A stretch of DNA of 64,000 bases. Source: Cladorhizidae sp. MBARI D1340-BT2 (Eukaryota; Porifera; Demospongiae; Poecilosclerida; Cladorhizidae). The stretch spans positions 17,792,112-17,856,111 of the forward strand of contig JAQNBH010000015.1 in assembly GCA_028752905.1 (NCBI GenBank), given 5' to 3'. A program made the translations under genes and the position numbers. Shown in pieces: positions 1-11,790 of the stretch (the stretch's first letter is position 1; each line of letters opens with the position of its first letter). The notes under the pieces are model-generated. The model made no database searches. It was not told the DNA's origin and saw only the letters and a list, made by a program, of their open reading frames with translations.

Positions 1-830
1 GAGCACTTCTAGAACACATTGCCAGTTTCGGTGTTGCAAGTGACATATCCTCGGACAGAGGTCGGCAGTTCACATCCGATCTATGGGGACAGCTCAATGC
101 TCTCTTAGAATCATGGAAGTACCAAACCACCAGTTACCACCCACAGAGTAATGGCATCATTGAGCGATTCCATCATCAGCTCAAGGCCTATCTAAAGGCA
201 CGACTGGATGGCCCACACTGGATGCACGAGCTCCCCATTAATTATCATGCTTGGTATTCGGACAGCACCCAAGGATGACCTAGGTTGCTCATCAGCTGAG
301 TTGGTGTATGGTGAGACATTAAGATTGCAGGGAGAGTTTTTTGAAACCGGACCACTGCCAGACAAACCCTCCACTGAGTTGTTGCCACACCTGCGGGAGG
401 CCATGAGGAAACTGCGTCCGACAATAACACCATAGCTAGCCATCATGCCATTTACCTACTGCTCTGCTCACTTGCAAGTTTGTGTTCGTCCGCCGAGATA
501 CCCATAGGACTCCATTACAATGCCCCTATGAGGGACCATTTCGTGTCCTGCAGAAGACTGACAAGTTCTACACATTGGACATGAATGGAAGGTCTGACAG
601 ACACTGTATCAATTGACCACCTCAAGACAGCCTTTTTGGAAGCCGAATCTAAGTCCACAGCTGCCCAGGCAGTAATACCTCCAATTACAGTACCTCAACC
701 TTCATCTACTGCTCCATCCTATGCAGAAGTCACTGGCAGACAGGAACATCCGGTTCCACATCCTCGAACAACTCGCTCTGGACGTGCAATCAGGACACCT
801 GTACGATTCCTCCATGCCACAACCATTTAG
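1..830 (+). pseudogene. Ty3/gypsy-type retrotransposon integrase, broken C-terminal part of Pol
   Basis: From base 3 the plus strand reads an integrase core: an SDRGRQF block holding a catalytic Asp, then the TTSYHPQSNG..ERFHHQLK block with the catalytic Glu context. These are hallmark residues of Ty3/gypsy Pol. The frame shifts near 240, then continues as GIRTAPKDDLG..AELVYGE, stops at 433-435, and resumes in another frame from about 585 to a stop at 828-830 with a basic tail. At least two frameshifts and one internal stop make it inactive. The protease and RT parts would lie left of the window edge. It is a transposon relic and not a host gene. Confidence 0.85.
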
Positions 831-1680
831 GTAGCTAGGGAGGGTAGTGTGGCATCCTCTAGATTGCAAGGACTGAATTACTATGACGTTAAAATAGACC
901 TTCTTAATGTGATGAACTTTAGCCAACTTTACTAAATGATATTCGATTGCGAGCTAGATGCCAGTATAGTGAGTGGTGTTGGTGACAGTGGAAGTGAAGA
1001 ATGTAACTTGAAAGACAAGAGGATAACGAAGAGAGGGGAAATGTTCAGGTATATATATGTGCAGCACGCATGTGCAGTGGGAGCCACATCATGGCCTCGT
1101 GAGTCCAGTTCACTTCCACTACCAGAGCATTCTTGTCAGAGCTCAGGTCAAGCAATCGTGTACGCAAGGATGAAGGCCAGAAAGAAAGAAAATGGCAAGA
1201 ATGACAATTTTGTTGACAACAAGACCACCTCCAACAACATGTGCTACTTTAATTTTTTTAAACAATGGGATATACACAAGCTAGCGCATCATAAAATGCC
1301 TACCTTGCAGTAAGGAAGTGGATATTAAGTGTAGAGGTGGCCCAGACAACCCCAACATTATGATTGAATTATGTGCACTCTATTGTGAGGATTCATTATG
1401 TAAGTGCATGACAAATAAACAACAAGATAATAATGGCAGAATCAATGCCATGCATCTGTGGACAGAACACCAAAATAATAACAACAAAACAACAAATCAG
1501 ATAGTCGCCAAACACAAGTAGTATAATGGAACTGTAGTTTAATCATCATTGTAGTATATTAGTTACCGAGTGCAAGCAGCTCCTTGAGCATATATATATA
1601 GTATTATATAAAATTATAGTATATACAGGGTGTGTGGAGAAGTAATAAATGTTGTAGATGCCCGTTTATAAATAAATGAG
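831..1680 (+). other. Possible polypurine tract and 3' LTR of the gypsy relic
   Basis: Directly after the Pol stop comes a purine-rich GGGAGGGTAG followed by TGTGG, the usual layout of a polypurine tract and an LTR start. An AATAAA-containing stretch lies near 1640-1675. No second LTR is in the window for comparison, so the right boundary is a guess. No coding sequence was recognised here. Confidence 0.3.
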
Positions 1681-3502
1681 ACTCAACTTGTCCCGATTAT
1701 GTTCTCAATTTTACCAACAATACTATTCTCAAGTTCTCATGCAAGTCCCATATGTTTTGAATTTCACGAAAATTAACTAATTATCAACAAACTAAGTTAT
1801 TTTGGCCATTTTTAAAGCTAACCAAATTCCAACAAAAGCGACAATAACAAAAAAGTTTTATTTCTATCATCACAGATGTTTCAGTCTTATGGTGCATCGG
1901 CAAAAATGAAGGGTGGAAAAGAATACGAGGGTTTAATGAGTATTGCAGACATATACAGCACTGGACCAACTAGGGAATTCACTTCCACGTTTCATCCACC
2001 AACCTTGCTTGTTCATTTCTGTTGAGACACCATCAGCAGTGGCCACATGCTGTAGATAGAAGTTAACTTTTTAACCCACCAATAACGTTACTGCAGTCAA
2101 GAAATAGAAACACTCAATATTTCGTCTTGGTTCAATTACGCAGCTGGTGTATATAGTATTGCATCATCATGAGTCTCTCCTTGTGTTGATGCAAGCATAT
2201 CTACTTGTTAGGTGGTTGGTTACTTATGGGCTGTGGCCACCCGACTACAAGGCAATAACATTATATAATGCTATATACTTATTATCCTGCCCACATCGTC
2301 TGTCTGTTCATGCATTTGATTAAAAGGTCCGAGGTCACAAGAAGTGAATAATTATTGGGAAATCACCTATCGTCCATATCTCAATATTGTAGATAGAGCC
2401 AACTTAATATATAGGCATATGCCAAGCAAAAAATCAACCAAAAAAAACGACAACAAAACAACAACTCCTTGGAAGGGAGAACATTCAAAAGCAATCCTGA
2501 AAGGGAAATGTTGAAGGTAAAAAGTCAAGCCTCAACACAACTGGTAGGCAGATAAATATCTTGAAAAAATTAGCCGTGATGCCAGCATTAACTCAAGTGC
2601 ATCTAAATGCTGGACACTTCCTGTCACTCATTATTATTGGTCGAATACATTCTACAAGAACTGGAATGAACAAAACGATGTCTGTATCTAATCACTCTGG
2701 CAAGGACTATGAAGTAACATCGAATTATATCCTGGTGAAAGTTGTACATAAATATTTTTTCCTTTGCCTGAAAGGTTGCTACTCTCATCAGTCACTGGTT
2801 AATATTCTACACCGACCACTGACTGCAATTTTCCTCTCAAAAAAAAGAAAAGCTACAACTGCCGTTGGAACTATATATGTCATCTTTGTTGTTGGACAAA
2901 TAAGATATTCACACAATTTCTTGGTACAGGGGGAAGGGTGTTAATTTAATCTCTGTTTATCTATAAACCCCCCCCCCCCCCCCCCCCCCCCCTTCTCCGT
3001 ATATCCTTGCTCGTACTGCATTCTGTTGTTGCAATATATAATCCCTGGCTGTGCATTGAGGATTCTACACACTACAGAAGGTCCAGAGGAACAAAGTTTG
3101 GGAGCACCAAACATAAGTACTACTTGAACAAGCTGTCATTCAGGTTAACGGTATCTGCTCAAGGACTGCTCTCATTTTACACATGCTATACATTCCATGC
3201 TATCCTGTACTAGGCCTTCTTTGTTCTTTGTTTAGAAATAGTTTCTTTTACAGTGTTTTACAGTGATTTAAGGAGCCCCAGACAATTTAACCCACCCTAT
3301 ATGGGCAGGATATATTCTTGTCATCTCTACTAAATCTACCCTAACTAGGGTTAGATAAATTATGCTAGCATAATTTTGAGAATAATAGGTATGCTTAAGA
3401 ATCCAAGAATAATGCTGGAATAATAGGGAACATTTTGAGAATCATATATAGGGTCTAAAAATAACAACACGCACGGAATAAGGATAGCACTATCATTGAC
3501 AG
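1681..3502. other. Non-coding stretch with a 25-bp poly-C run
   Basis: I recognise no gene. A run of 25 C lies at 2968-2992. The short words GAATAAT and GAGAATA recur near 3380-3440 and again near 3790-3900, on either side of the hAT relic, which suggests low-complexity decay or element flanks. Confidence 0.5.
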
Positions 3503-3774
3503 GTTGAAGAGCGAGTTAGCTCTTTATATGGCTAAAGCCAATGGATTATCAGCAGATATTGACAAGCTACTATAGTGGAGAAGACACAAATCTGAACTTC
3601 CCCTGTGGTCTAACAGTTGTACATCTGTTTTGGTTCTTCAACCATCATCTGCTGCAGCAGAGAGTGTTTTCTCTGCTAGCTAATTCTTTTAGTGAGCAAC
3701 AAACAGTTTCCTTGGAAGAATATGTAGAAGCTTCACTTATGCGACAATATAACTATCGGAACCATGATTCTTAA
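3503..3774 (+). pseudogene. hAT-family transposase C-terminal (dimerisation) relic
   Basis: The reading LKSELALYMAKA, then WRRHKSELPLWS, then LQPSSAAAE, then RVFSLLANSFSEQQ and LEEYVEASLMRQYN follows, in order, the hAT C-terminal dimerisation segment of animal elements. A TAG near 3571 interrupts it, and a one-base shift lies between SSAAAE and RVFSLL (about 3660). The remainder runs open to a stop at 3772-3774. No terminal inverted repeats were found nearby. I infer an inactive hAT transposon fragment. Confidence 0.65.
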
Positions 3775-3939
3775 TAAATGTTGCATTATTAATGACAATA
3801 ATCTCGAGAATAATTTTGAGAATAATTGAGAATAATAGGCCATTATTGGGAATCTCAGTATAATTGTGAAAGAATAATAGGTACCTAGTATGAGAATCCG
3901 AGAAGAGAATCTTAGGGGGAAATTCGAGCATAGTTTATT

Positions 3940-4600
3940 CACCCCTGACCCATGCACTTCAGTGCCGACTTGTACCTGTTTTGGGGACATGGCATGCCCA
4001 AAACCTTCCTGTGGCCAAGCGCTTTTCAATTATTTGCAACTGAAGGACAACTGAGTAGATAAGCCACACACACTCTTACTTACCGTGTATATATTTTATT
4101 ATACTTGCAGAAATACTCGTCTAGGGTAGGTATTCCTCATCTGCATCCCCCTTACCATTGTACTTCAACCCTGCATCTGGCCTAATTTGGGCATTATAAA
4201 GCTTTGGAGGCATAGTGCCCAGAACCTTACTGGTTTTAAGAGGTTCCCAATTATGGACAACATGTGTGGGTAGGCCCAAAGTACCCAGCTTGGATACTGA
4301 TTTTTGAAGTTTAAAGGATAGTTTCATTCTTGGTAACCTTGTTCAATATTCAATAATTGGATGTACTGTACCATGGGTTGGCTCCAGGGGACACTCCTAC
4401 TACAATGCACTTCAGTTCCAACCCTGTAATCAGCCCTAGTTGGCTGTTTGGGGGGCATGGCTTAGTACTCAAAACCTCCAGGTCAAGAGTGCATGTGTGT
4501 GGGTAGACCCAAAAGTGGTCAAACCTATAAGCCACACACACACACACCAACATGTGTGGGTAGGCCCAAAGGTGGTCATGTCCACAAACACACACTAACA
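3940..4600. repeat. Three degenerate copies of a roughly 230-bp unit
   Basis: Similar word series occur near 3945-4025, 4130-4330 and 4385-4600: a TGCACTTCAG or TACTTCAACC motif, then CTG..CCTA..TTGG, a GGCATGGC or GGCATAGTGCC motif, AAAACCT, and CATGTGTGGGTAGGCCCAAA. The copies are diverged and non-coding. They could be tandem SINE-like or satellite units. Confidence 0.5.
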
Positions 4601-5926
4601 TTTATATAATATATACACACAAAGTGCTACAGATCTTGACTCGTACACAAGTTTTAATAGGAAGTAAAAACTCACGTTTTGCATATGTATACATGTAGCT
4701 ACTATACTTCTATAGTAAGTTTAAGTGTTTTGGAGCATCTCTTTGTAACAATGTCAATATGCGAAAACTCTTCACTCTTAAGTTGAAATTTACACAATAG
4801 TGGGAGCTAGAAATGAGACATGTTCTTCAGGTTGCAAGAATATTTGCTAGTGATTGTGAAGGTTTTCTTCCTGCAAAAAGGCAATTCTTTATTCCTTTAT
4901 CAATGATTATTGTGGGTGTGTATGGAGGTGTGGCCATTGATGAATTAAATAGATTATGCTTTATACGGTAATAGGCTTGTATATACATAGAAATCGAATG
5001 TCATTGTTACCTTAAAAAAGCACAAAAAATCCTGTTCCAAGACTTGTGTATAATTATATAAACTCTTGTTTACCTCGGAAAAAGGTTCACCAGAGAACTA
5101 GTTGGACAAACATGGCAAAAATCCCAACGAGAGCTTTTAGCCAATGAGAGAACAATTCTTGTGATAGGCTTGCTATTGGCATCCTTTGTTAAGCCAAAAA
5201 GTACAATCGTTGGGTATGTTGGAAAGTGTTTTGGAACCTCAAAGGCCGCAGACCCGCGCTACTATCCTACTAGAACACTACTGGGAAAAGGGTTAAAAGT
5301 CCCTTGTGCAAATAAGCAGCAAGAAGCTTGTCGGGATATTACAAACACTATAGACAATTGAAACTAAATAATGGACGTGCTGACATAAAATTGTGCCTAT
5401 AATGTTATATTGAAGTTTGGTGCACAGGCGGTATAGCTAACATGCATGTGCATAATTAATACCTTCCCCGAACATCAATATTAGCACTTCACAGTGAAAT
5501 ACCATAAGGACACCTAACAGACAGTTTGCAACGACAAAAAAATGGGGGTTAACAGCCAGAGTTCATGTCAACATACAATAGCCTGTCAGAATGGATCAGT
5601 CCCCAGTGACAGCTTCATTATCATATTGGGGTTACACTACAGTATGGAGCACTTAGAAAACCTGCTGCTTGACTTTGCGGCATTTCTTGTGAATTACTCT
5701 ATGTTTCCCCCCCTTCGGTAAGTTAGATACTTTAAATTTACATTGCACATGTTACAATGTACATGTTACAACAATAAAATTTTTACTTTTGGTGATAGTG
5801 ATCACTATATGAAAGTTCAACATTACTGCAATTGGTACCACCTGTATGGGGAAAACAACAAATGATGACAACAAATAACATGCACACCAACAAAACAAAA
5901 AAATTCACGGACCCTTCCCCTTACCT
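4601..5926. other. Stretch without recognisable genes
   Basis: AT-rich sequence with short open frames only. I see no conserved protein motif, RNA gene or clear element boundary. A TACAATGTACATGTTACA near-palindrome lies around 5750-5770. Confidence 0.4.
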
Positions 5927-6889
5927 TCAGCTGTGCCTTTCGGTGATATTACTCTCACGACTCGTTGATACTTGTGTACTACTATCACCATCGTCAGTTC
6001 CTCCACTACCATCACCACCTTCACTACTACTGCCAGTCTGAGATATTCTTCCCGTAAGTGCAGAAGGGGCAGGACCAGTGAGAGAAAGGGTTGTAGCCGA
6101 TGACGAGCTTGGAACTCTGTCTGAAGAAGAGGAAGAAATTAGTCTCTCTTCCATTGGCATGACCCCCTGAGCACTGGAGGTTTCAGCCTCAGTTCTGAAC
6201 TGTCGCAAACTAGTGTCTGATAGAAAGGACAACGGGTCTCTCCTTTCCTGTACTTCTTCACCCTCTTCCTCCTCCTCATCCTCTTCGTTGAGCTCATCTG
6301 GCTGACTGCTGCTCCCATTGCTTGAATCCTGGGAGAGTTGGGAAGAATCTTGTTCCATGGACAACTCCTGTGTTAGAGAGGGATGGGTTCTTGTTCTACT
6401 TTCTTCACCACTCACTCTTGCAACACCTCCACTGACACTACTAGCAGTGCTACTACTTGCAAGTGCTCTAGCACTGCCGCCAAAATCCAACGATGAAAAA
6501 TGGACTTGACTAGCGGCTTCACTAAGGGATGGTAAAGACCAAGAACTGGCAGCCTGGCCCCCCGATGACGTCGATCCTGCTCCCACAGTGCCCAGTACAA
6601 CACTGCTCCCTCCAACAGGATGGGAATGTGTCCTAGAGGAGAGAGACATGATCCCGGAAACTCCCTCACTTAGACGCTCACTAGAGAGGCTGAGACTGCT
6701 GGCACTACTTTCAATCACGTCTGGCTCAGACAAGCGGGGCTCAGTGACTTCATCAGACGAAGAGACAGCTGCCACCACAGACTGCTGTATGTCCATGTTT
6801 TCCCTGCCACCTCCAACGATGCATCCGGAACCTTCCCCCACAGCAGATCCAGAGGATGGCCCTGAAGTGCCCAACAAAGGATCCCCTTC
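5927..6889 (-). CDS. Ser/acidic-rich terminal coding exon of an unidentified protein
   Basis: The minus strand is open for about 320 codons. Composition is strongly biased to Ser, Gly, Glu and Asp, with an unbroken acidic block (EEDEEEEEGEE) in the second half and no predicted membrane segment, as in a disordered region. There is no good start codon. A splice acceptor with a pyrimidine tract, TTGTTCAATCCAG, precedes codon GAA at 6889, so this is probably a 3' exon of a gene whose other exons lie between about 6.9 and 14 kb. The frame ends in TGA at 5927-5929, two bases before AAG|GTAAGG, a consensus splice donor. I do not recognise the family. Its length and coding-like composition on one strand argue against chance. 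Confidence 0.55.
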   Translation of the reverse strand, partial: EGDPLLGTSGPSSGSAVGEGSGCIVGGGRENMDIQQSVVAAVSSSDEVTEPRLSEPDVIESSASSLSLSSERLSEGVSGIMSLSSRTHSHPVGGSSVVLGTVGAGSTSSGGQAASSWSLPSLSEAASQVHFSSLDFGGSARALASSSTASSVSGGVARVSGEESRTRTHPSLTQELSMEQDSSQLSQDSSNGSSSQPDELNEEDEEEEEGEEVQERRDPLSFLSDTSLRQFRTEAETSSAQGVMPMEERLISSSSSDRVPSSSSATTLSLTGPAPSALTGRISQTGSSSEGGDGSGGTDDGDSSTQVSTSRESNITERHS

Positions 6890-8109
6890 CTGGATTGAAC
6901 AATATGACAATTACTACAATGCTAAGAGTAAGCTCACATGGTACCTGTATACTTTGAGAGCTGCACAAGAGGCAGAGCAAGACACATATATTTTTTACCC
7001 TAGATGCTTAGCATGCACAAACAAAAAATTCCCTTATCCTTTTACTCTGTGCAACAATTTGTGATTTGTGTTAAGTTTTGCAGATAAAAAACTTACCCTA
7101 CACACAAAAATAATTATGATACTGTATATATAGTAAGAAACATTGACAGTCTATTTTTTTTGACAATTCGGCCTTTGGACAGACATTTTTGGACAGACAT
7201 TGACAGCATTAAAACTTGGTCAGGGCCAGAGCTATGGAATTTTGTTGTGTGAGAAGTCAAAACCATAAAACCGCAAGGACATCAGAGTTAAGCTGGTTAC
7301 ATTCCTAGTGCTACCCTGGATCAGGCGCACTAACCAGGTTCACAAGTTTTGTAGTGGTTAAGGAGACCCCAGACATGTGCGAGAGGTCACCCCATAAAAT
7401 TACAAGGACATCAGAGCTGATCTCTGCTTTACACTGGGATAAAAAGAAAGGGGAGAAGGGTGGGAGAAGGGGGGGAAAGAAGAAAAAAAGGGGGAGGGGG
7501 GAAGTGGGCGTGTACCACTTTTATTGGCAGTAATTCTATTTGGTGCTGTGATCTCTATTATTGAACCATCAACATTTCCACCATAGGTAAGTCTCTGCTT
7601 AGCCAACTAGCATAATCTGAGAGGGGCTTGACAAAAGCTTAGCACAACAGCAGCTGAATAACAAAAAGCATTATGGAAACAAGTAAGGATGACTGTGGAA
7701 TAACAAGGTTCCTTTTTTTAGAGGCGACAAGTTCTGCAGGTGGAGTTAATATTTACCACAACAAGACAGAGAGCTAATTAAAAATACATTGATGAATAAA
7801 CTGACGTTGAACAAAGACATCTTGTCATACAACTACACTTGTAACAACAGATCGAACATGGCTCAACACATGATACATAGGACCCAATAAACATCACTAG
7901 AGGACCAAAAAAGTGAGAAAAATAGGAAGTCATTGCAGGGGTGGCTAGGCTGGTGGACAGTATGAATTTGGTACAAATCCAAAAATTATATCGACTCACA
8001 ATTGAATTTTAATATACCATATTCATTCAATTAGACTGCACCCTCAATTACATGGTCCCACTACATTAAATGAGATAGTATGCACCCTCGATCTGACACC
8101 CTTGAAGTG
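6890..8109. other. Non-coding stretch between the Ser-rich exon and a minisatellite
   Basis: There is a purine-rich tract at 7440-7505 and a short repeated phrase (ACAAGGACATCAGAG) near 7275 and 7402. Upstream exons of the Ser-rich gene may lie here but I could not identify any with confidence. Confidence 0.4.
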
Positions 8110-8998
8110 ATAATGTTACACCATGGTGTTACTTTATAATGATACACCACGCTGATACTTTATAATGATACACCACGCTGTTACTTTATAATGATACACC
8201 ATGCTGTTACTTTATAATGATACACCATGCTGTTACTTTATAATGATACACCACGCTGTTACTTTATAATGATACACCATGCTGTTACTTTATAATGATA
8301 CACCATGCTGTTACTTTATAATGATACACCATGCTGTTACTTTATAATGATACACCATGCTGTTACTTTATAATGATACACCATGGTGTTACTTAGTAAT
8401 GATACACCATGCTGTTACTTTATAATGATACACCACGCTGTTACTTTATAATGATACACCACGCTGTTACTTTATAATGATACACCATGCTGTTACTTTA
8501 TAATGATACACCACGCTGTTACTTTATAATGATACACCATGCTGTTACTTTATAATGATACACCATGCTGTTACTTTATAATGATACACCATGCTGTTAC
8601 TTTATAATGATACACCATGCTGTTACTTTATAATGGTACACCATGCTGTTACTTTATAATGATACACCATGGTGTTACTTTATAATGATACACCACGCTG
8701 TTACTTTATAATGATACACCGTGCTGTTACTTTATAATGATACACCATGCTGTTACTTTATAATGATACATCACGCTGTTACTTTATGATACACCATGCT
8801 GTTACTTTATAATGGTACACCATGCTGTTACTTAATAATGATACACCACGCTGTTACTTTATAATGATACACCACGCTGTTACTTTATAATGATACACCA
8901 TGCTGTTACTTTATAATGATACACCATGCTGTTACTTTATAATGGTACACCATGCTGTTACTTAATAATGATACACCACGCTGTTACTTTATAATGAT
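8110..8998. repeat. Minisatellite, 26-bp unit, about 34 copies
   Basis: A tandem array in which each unit contains ACACCATGCTGTTACTTTAT followed by AATGAT. Most variation is one transition (CATGC versus CACGC, occasionally CATGG) plus a few AAT deletions near 8789 and TTACTTAATAAT variants near 8830 and 8960. The high identity implies recent expansion or homogenisation. Confidence 0.97.
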
Positions 8999-9152
8999 AC
9001 TCTTCACTGATTAATAGCTTATATGGTCAACCATTTGGTATAAATGTCGCTGTATAATCTCGTCCTTGCCATGCCAACCTCAAATTTACGTGCTTACCCT
9101 TTTCTCTTGAATTCCATTGCAAGCCAAGAAGAGAGTGTTTGATTCTAAAGCT

Positions 9153-9461
9153 GATTAAGTGGACCTAGGGTATGATTAAGTGGACCTAGGATATGATTAA
9201 GTGGACATAGATATGATTAAGTGGACCTAGGATATGATTAAGTGGACCTAGGATATGATTAAGTGGACCTAGGATATGATTAAGTGGACCTAGGATATGA
9301 TTAAGTGGACCTAGGATATGATTAAGTGGACCTAGGATATGATTAAGTGGACATAGATATGATTAAGTGGACATAGATATGATTAACCTAGGATATGATT
9401 AAGTGGACCTAGGATATGATTAAGTGACCTAGGATATGATTAAGTGGACCTAGGATATGAT
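9153..9461. repeat. Minisatellite, 19-bp unit, about 16 copies
   Basis: The unit is ATGATTAAGTGGACCTAGG. Shortened variants lacking CC or GG occur near 9205, 9350 and 9370, and a deleted unit occurs near 9383. It lies about 150 bp after the 26-bp array. Confidence 0.97.
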
Positions 9462-11009
9462 TTTTAGGCACTGCAACATCAAGAAATGAAGGTTCAGTGC
9501 ATACGGCAGGAAATTGTCTTCAATTAATGACTCGATTCTTGAAAGAAAAGAAAAAGAACATTTTTCATTTTTAAAGCCCCCCAGTTTATTACCTACCGAT
9601 AAAGGATTCAAGGCATGCTCAAAGATCTTTTGTAGCTAAAAACAGCTGTAGATACTTTAAGGATCTGCTACAGTGAGTTTTTTTTTTGGGGGGGGGGGGG
9701 CATCTTGGAATCTGTGCACGCTTTGATGTTTTAACATCTATAACTTCAACATGGAATCTTGTAGATGGAGTTGGAGAAAATATGTAAATATTGGCAAGTG
9801 TGGTAACACTTCCTACGGTTTGATCCCTATTTCAAAATGGCAGACACAAAATCACACCAAAAAGTTTACTCTGTTAAAAACTCACTTGTTAGTTCTTAGT
9901 ATCCTAAAGTGATGGCTTCAACTGGTTTTAGCTCCAAAAACACTTCCAGCATGCCATGAATATTTTGTGAAGGTGGCAAACTGGCAGTCCCCAAAATATC
10001 TGTACCTATTATGTTATTATGCTCCATCTACTTTCCTCCCCATTCATAACTTACATACAACTAATAGCAGCTGCAACTGCATTTGTCGACTAGCAAAGAA
10101 GCGACCTTCTTTTAAAAGAAAAAGTAAGTAAAAACAAACAAACAAACTGTTTTGTTGTTAGTCAACCGCAGCAACAAGATGGGGATGTGCCAACTTGTTA
10201 GTACAACAAGAAACAAGTTAGAAATAGCGTTTAAAAGTGCTGGAGTCAGACATACCTACTCAATTCACAACAGGCCCTAGCCATGGAGGTACAGTTAGAC
10301 AGTAGTGCATTTCCCCACCCCCATAAAAAAACACAAAAAACACACACACACAAAACAAATGAATTAAGAGCAGAAACATCTACAAGAGGTGACGATCCTT
10401 TAAACAATTTAAAAGTATATGGTAAAGGGTCACCTATTTAAAAAACATTTTTGTTCTTGTGTGTGTGTGTCGACACCCACCCACACCTTAGTTCATCGTA
10501 CCATCAGTTGTTTCTTGTAATTTAATTGGCTAATAACTGGTTAGATATATCCCATATCCTACCACTGATCTGAGTAAGCAAGCATGGGTCGACCGACAGG
10601 CACTTGTTCATGGTCTGGCATAAATATTTGTAGCGATAGATAAGTATTTTTGTTTAAATTGACGGGTGATAAATTTGCTATTAGGCTTGGCTTAGGGTGA
10701 GATACGCATCATCTTTAGTCATGGAGGTCGTACATGGCTCGGCACATGCACAAGCTTATTGACTAGAGATAATTCGTATTCTACCCGACCTCGCCCAATA
10801 ACTAATTTATATTTCATTTCATTTTTTTTTGTCTGACATGCTGGCAAACTCGTCTTTGACTTCGAAGAAATGAGCTTCCACTCGACCACATTCATTGCCT
10901 GCCCAGATATACAGTCAGGGATCAGCAGCAAGCTGCTAGGCTGGGTAGTTACACGCTGAAAATGACAACACTCAAATATTTAGACGTGGTAGAACCTGTG
11001 CAAACATTA
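9462..11009. other. Non-coding stretch, includes a dispersed repeat at about 9690-9970
   Basis: Poly-T/poly-G (about 9680-9701) is followed by a segment whose words GATGGAGTTGG, TATTTCAAAATGGCAG, AAAACTCACTT and CTCCAAAAACA recur in the same order near 52350-52545. The rest shows no recognised gene. One possible minus-strand exon near 10.8 kb was considered and not accepted. Confidence 0.45.
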
Positions 11010-11790
11010 CTGTATTTCCTCGATTAGGAATCACCACTCAGCTCGGTTACAGGAACGCCCTTCCAATTGTAACTGTGGAAAGTAAATACACAAGGCCACA
11101 CCATATTGGACCACGTCGAGGGTAAGGGTGCTATTGAGATATATAATAACACAAGCAATATATACACCACACACAACCATGATAATGGCAGAGACCCAGT
11201 GCAGCAGGTCGATGGGAGGAACTTGACTGCAGCTCTAAAGCTTCAATTGGCAACAACCTAAAGGGCAGACAGATGATGGAAAGTAGCTCTTCCCAAGATG
11301 GAGGAGCAGTTGTTGGCATGGGTGGAGGAGTCATTGAGAGTTGAATATTGAAGATTTGCCTTCCTGGATGAAGAGGACAAAGACTAGATCGAACAGAACA
11401 AACTTCTTGTAGATGATAGTGATTAGCCATATATCCGACAGTGCATATGGACTCAAAATCTACAAGCTAGCTACGTAGCTAGACTGCTGAGCTGGACGGT
11501 TGACAAACTGAAGATGCCCTACTATGACAAAACTGCAATTCTGTGCCTACTATGACAAGACTGCAATTCTGTGCCAACCCTGGCCCAGCACAATGATTCA
11601 GCAAAGAACGCACAAGCTCAGCAGGCTTGTGAAACTACACAGTCAACACAGTATGCAAGCAGCTGCAACGCCACACCTAAACTTGGCTGGAACTAGCCAC
11701 AATCACCTTGCAAAGGTGCAGCCAATTGAGCACTTAAATAATGGCAACCGCCCCTCCAATACCAATGCAAGTAGATTGGACTGAAAAAGA
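11010..11790 (+). repeat. Dispersed repeat, copy 1 (partner near 36.85-37.56 kb)
   Basis: Ordered words shared with the later copy in the same orientation: CGCCCTTCCAATTGTAACTG, AGGCCACAC, AGTGCAGCAGGTC, AAGCTTCAATTG, GATGGAGGA, and near the end AGCCAATTGAGCACTTA versus AGCTAATCAGGCACTTA. No long conserved open frame or terminal inverted repeat was seen. It could be a non-autonomous element of about 0.75 kb. Confidence 0.6.

Noticed and set aside
192..446. Minus-strand frames
   Set aside because: Antisense shadows of the gypsy integrase relic, which carries recognisable catalytic motifs on the plus strand.
6588..7064. 158-codon plus-strand frame
   Set aside because: Antisense of the Ser-rich exon; its composition mirrors that exon and no motif is present.
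7400..7606. Minus-strand frame with GGNVDGSIIEITAPNRIT
   Set aside because: Short, runs into a Pro/Ser-coding purine tract, no splice or family support.
8110..9461. CRISPR-like arrays
   Set aside because: Units are contiguous without unique spacers, and the context is an animal genome.
10719..10931. Possible minus-strand exon
   Set aside because: Two different frames look plausible (one ends EVKDEFASMSDKKK) but neither has a strong acceptor plus family support; chance open frame not excluded.
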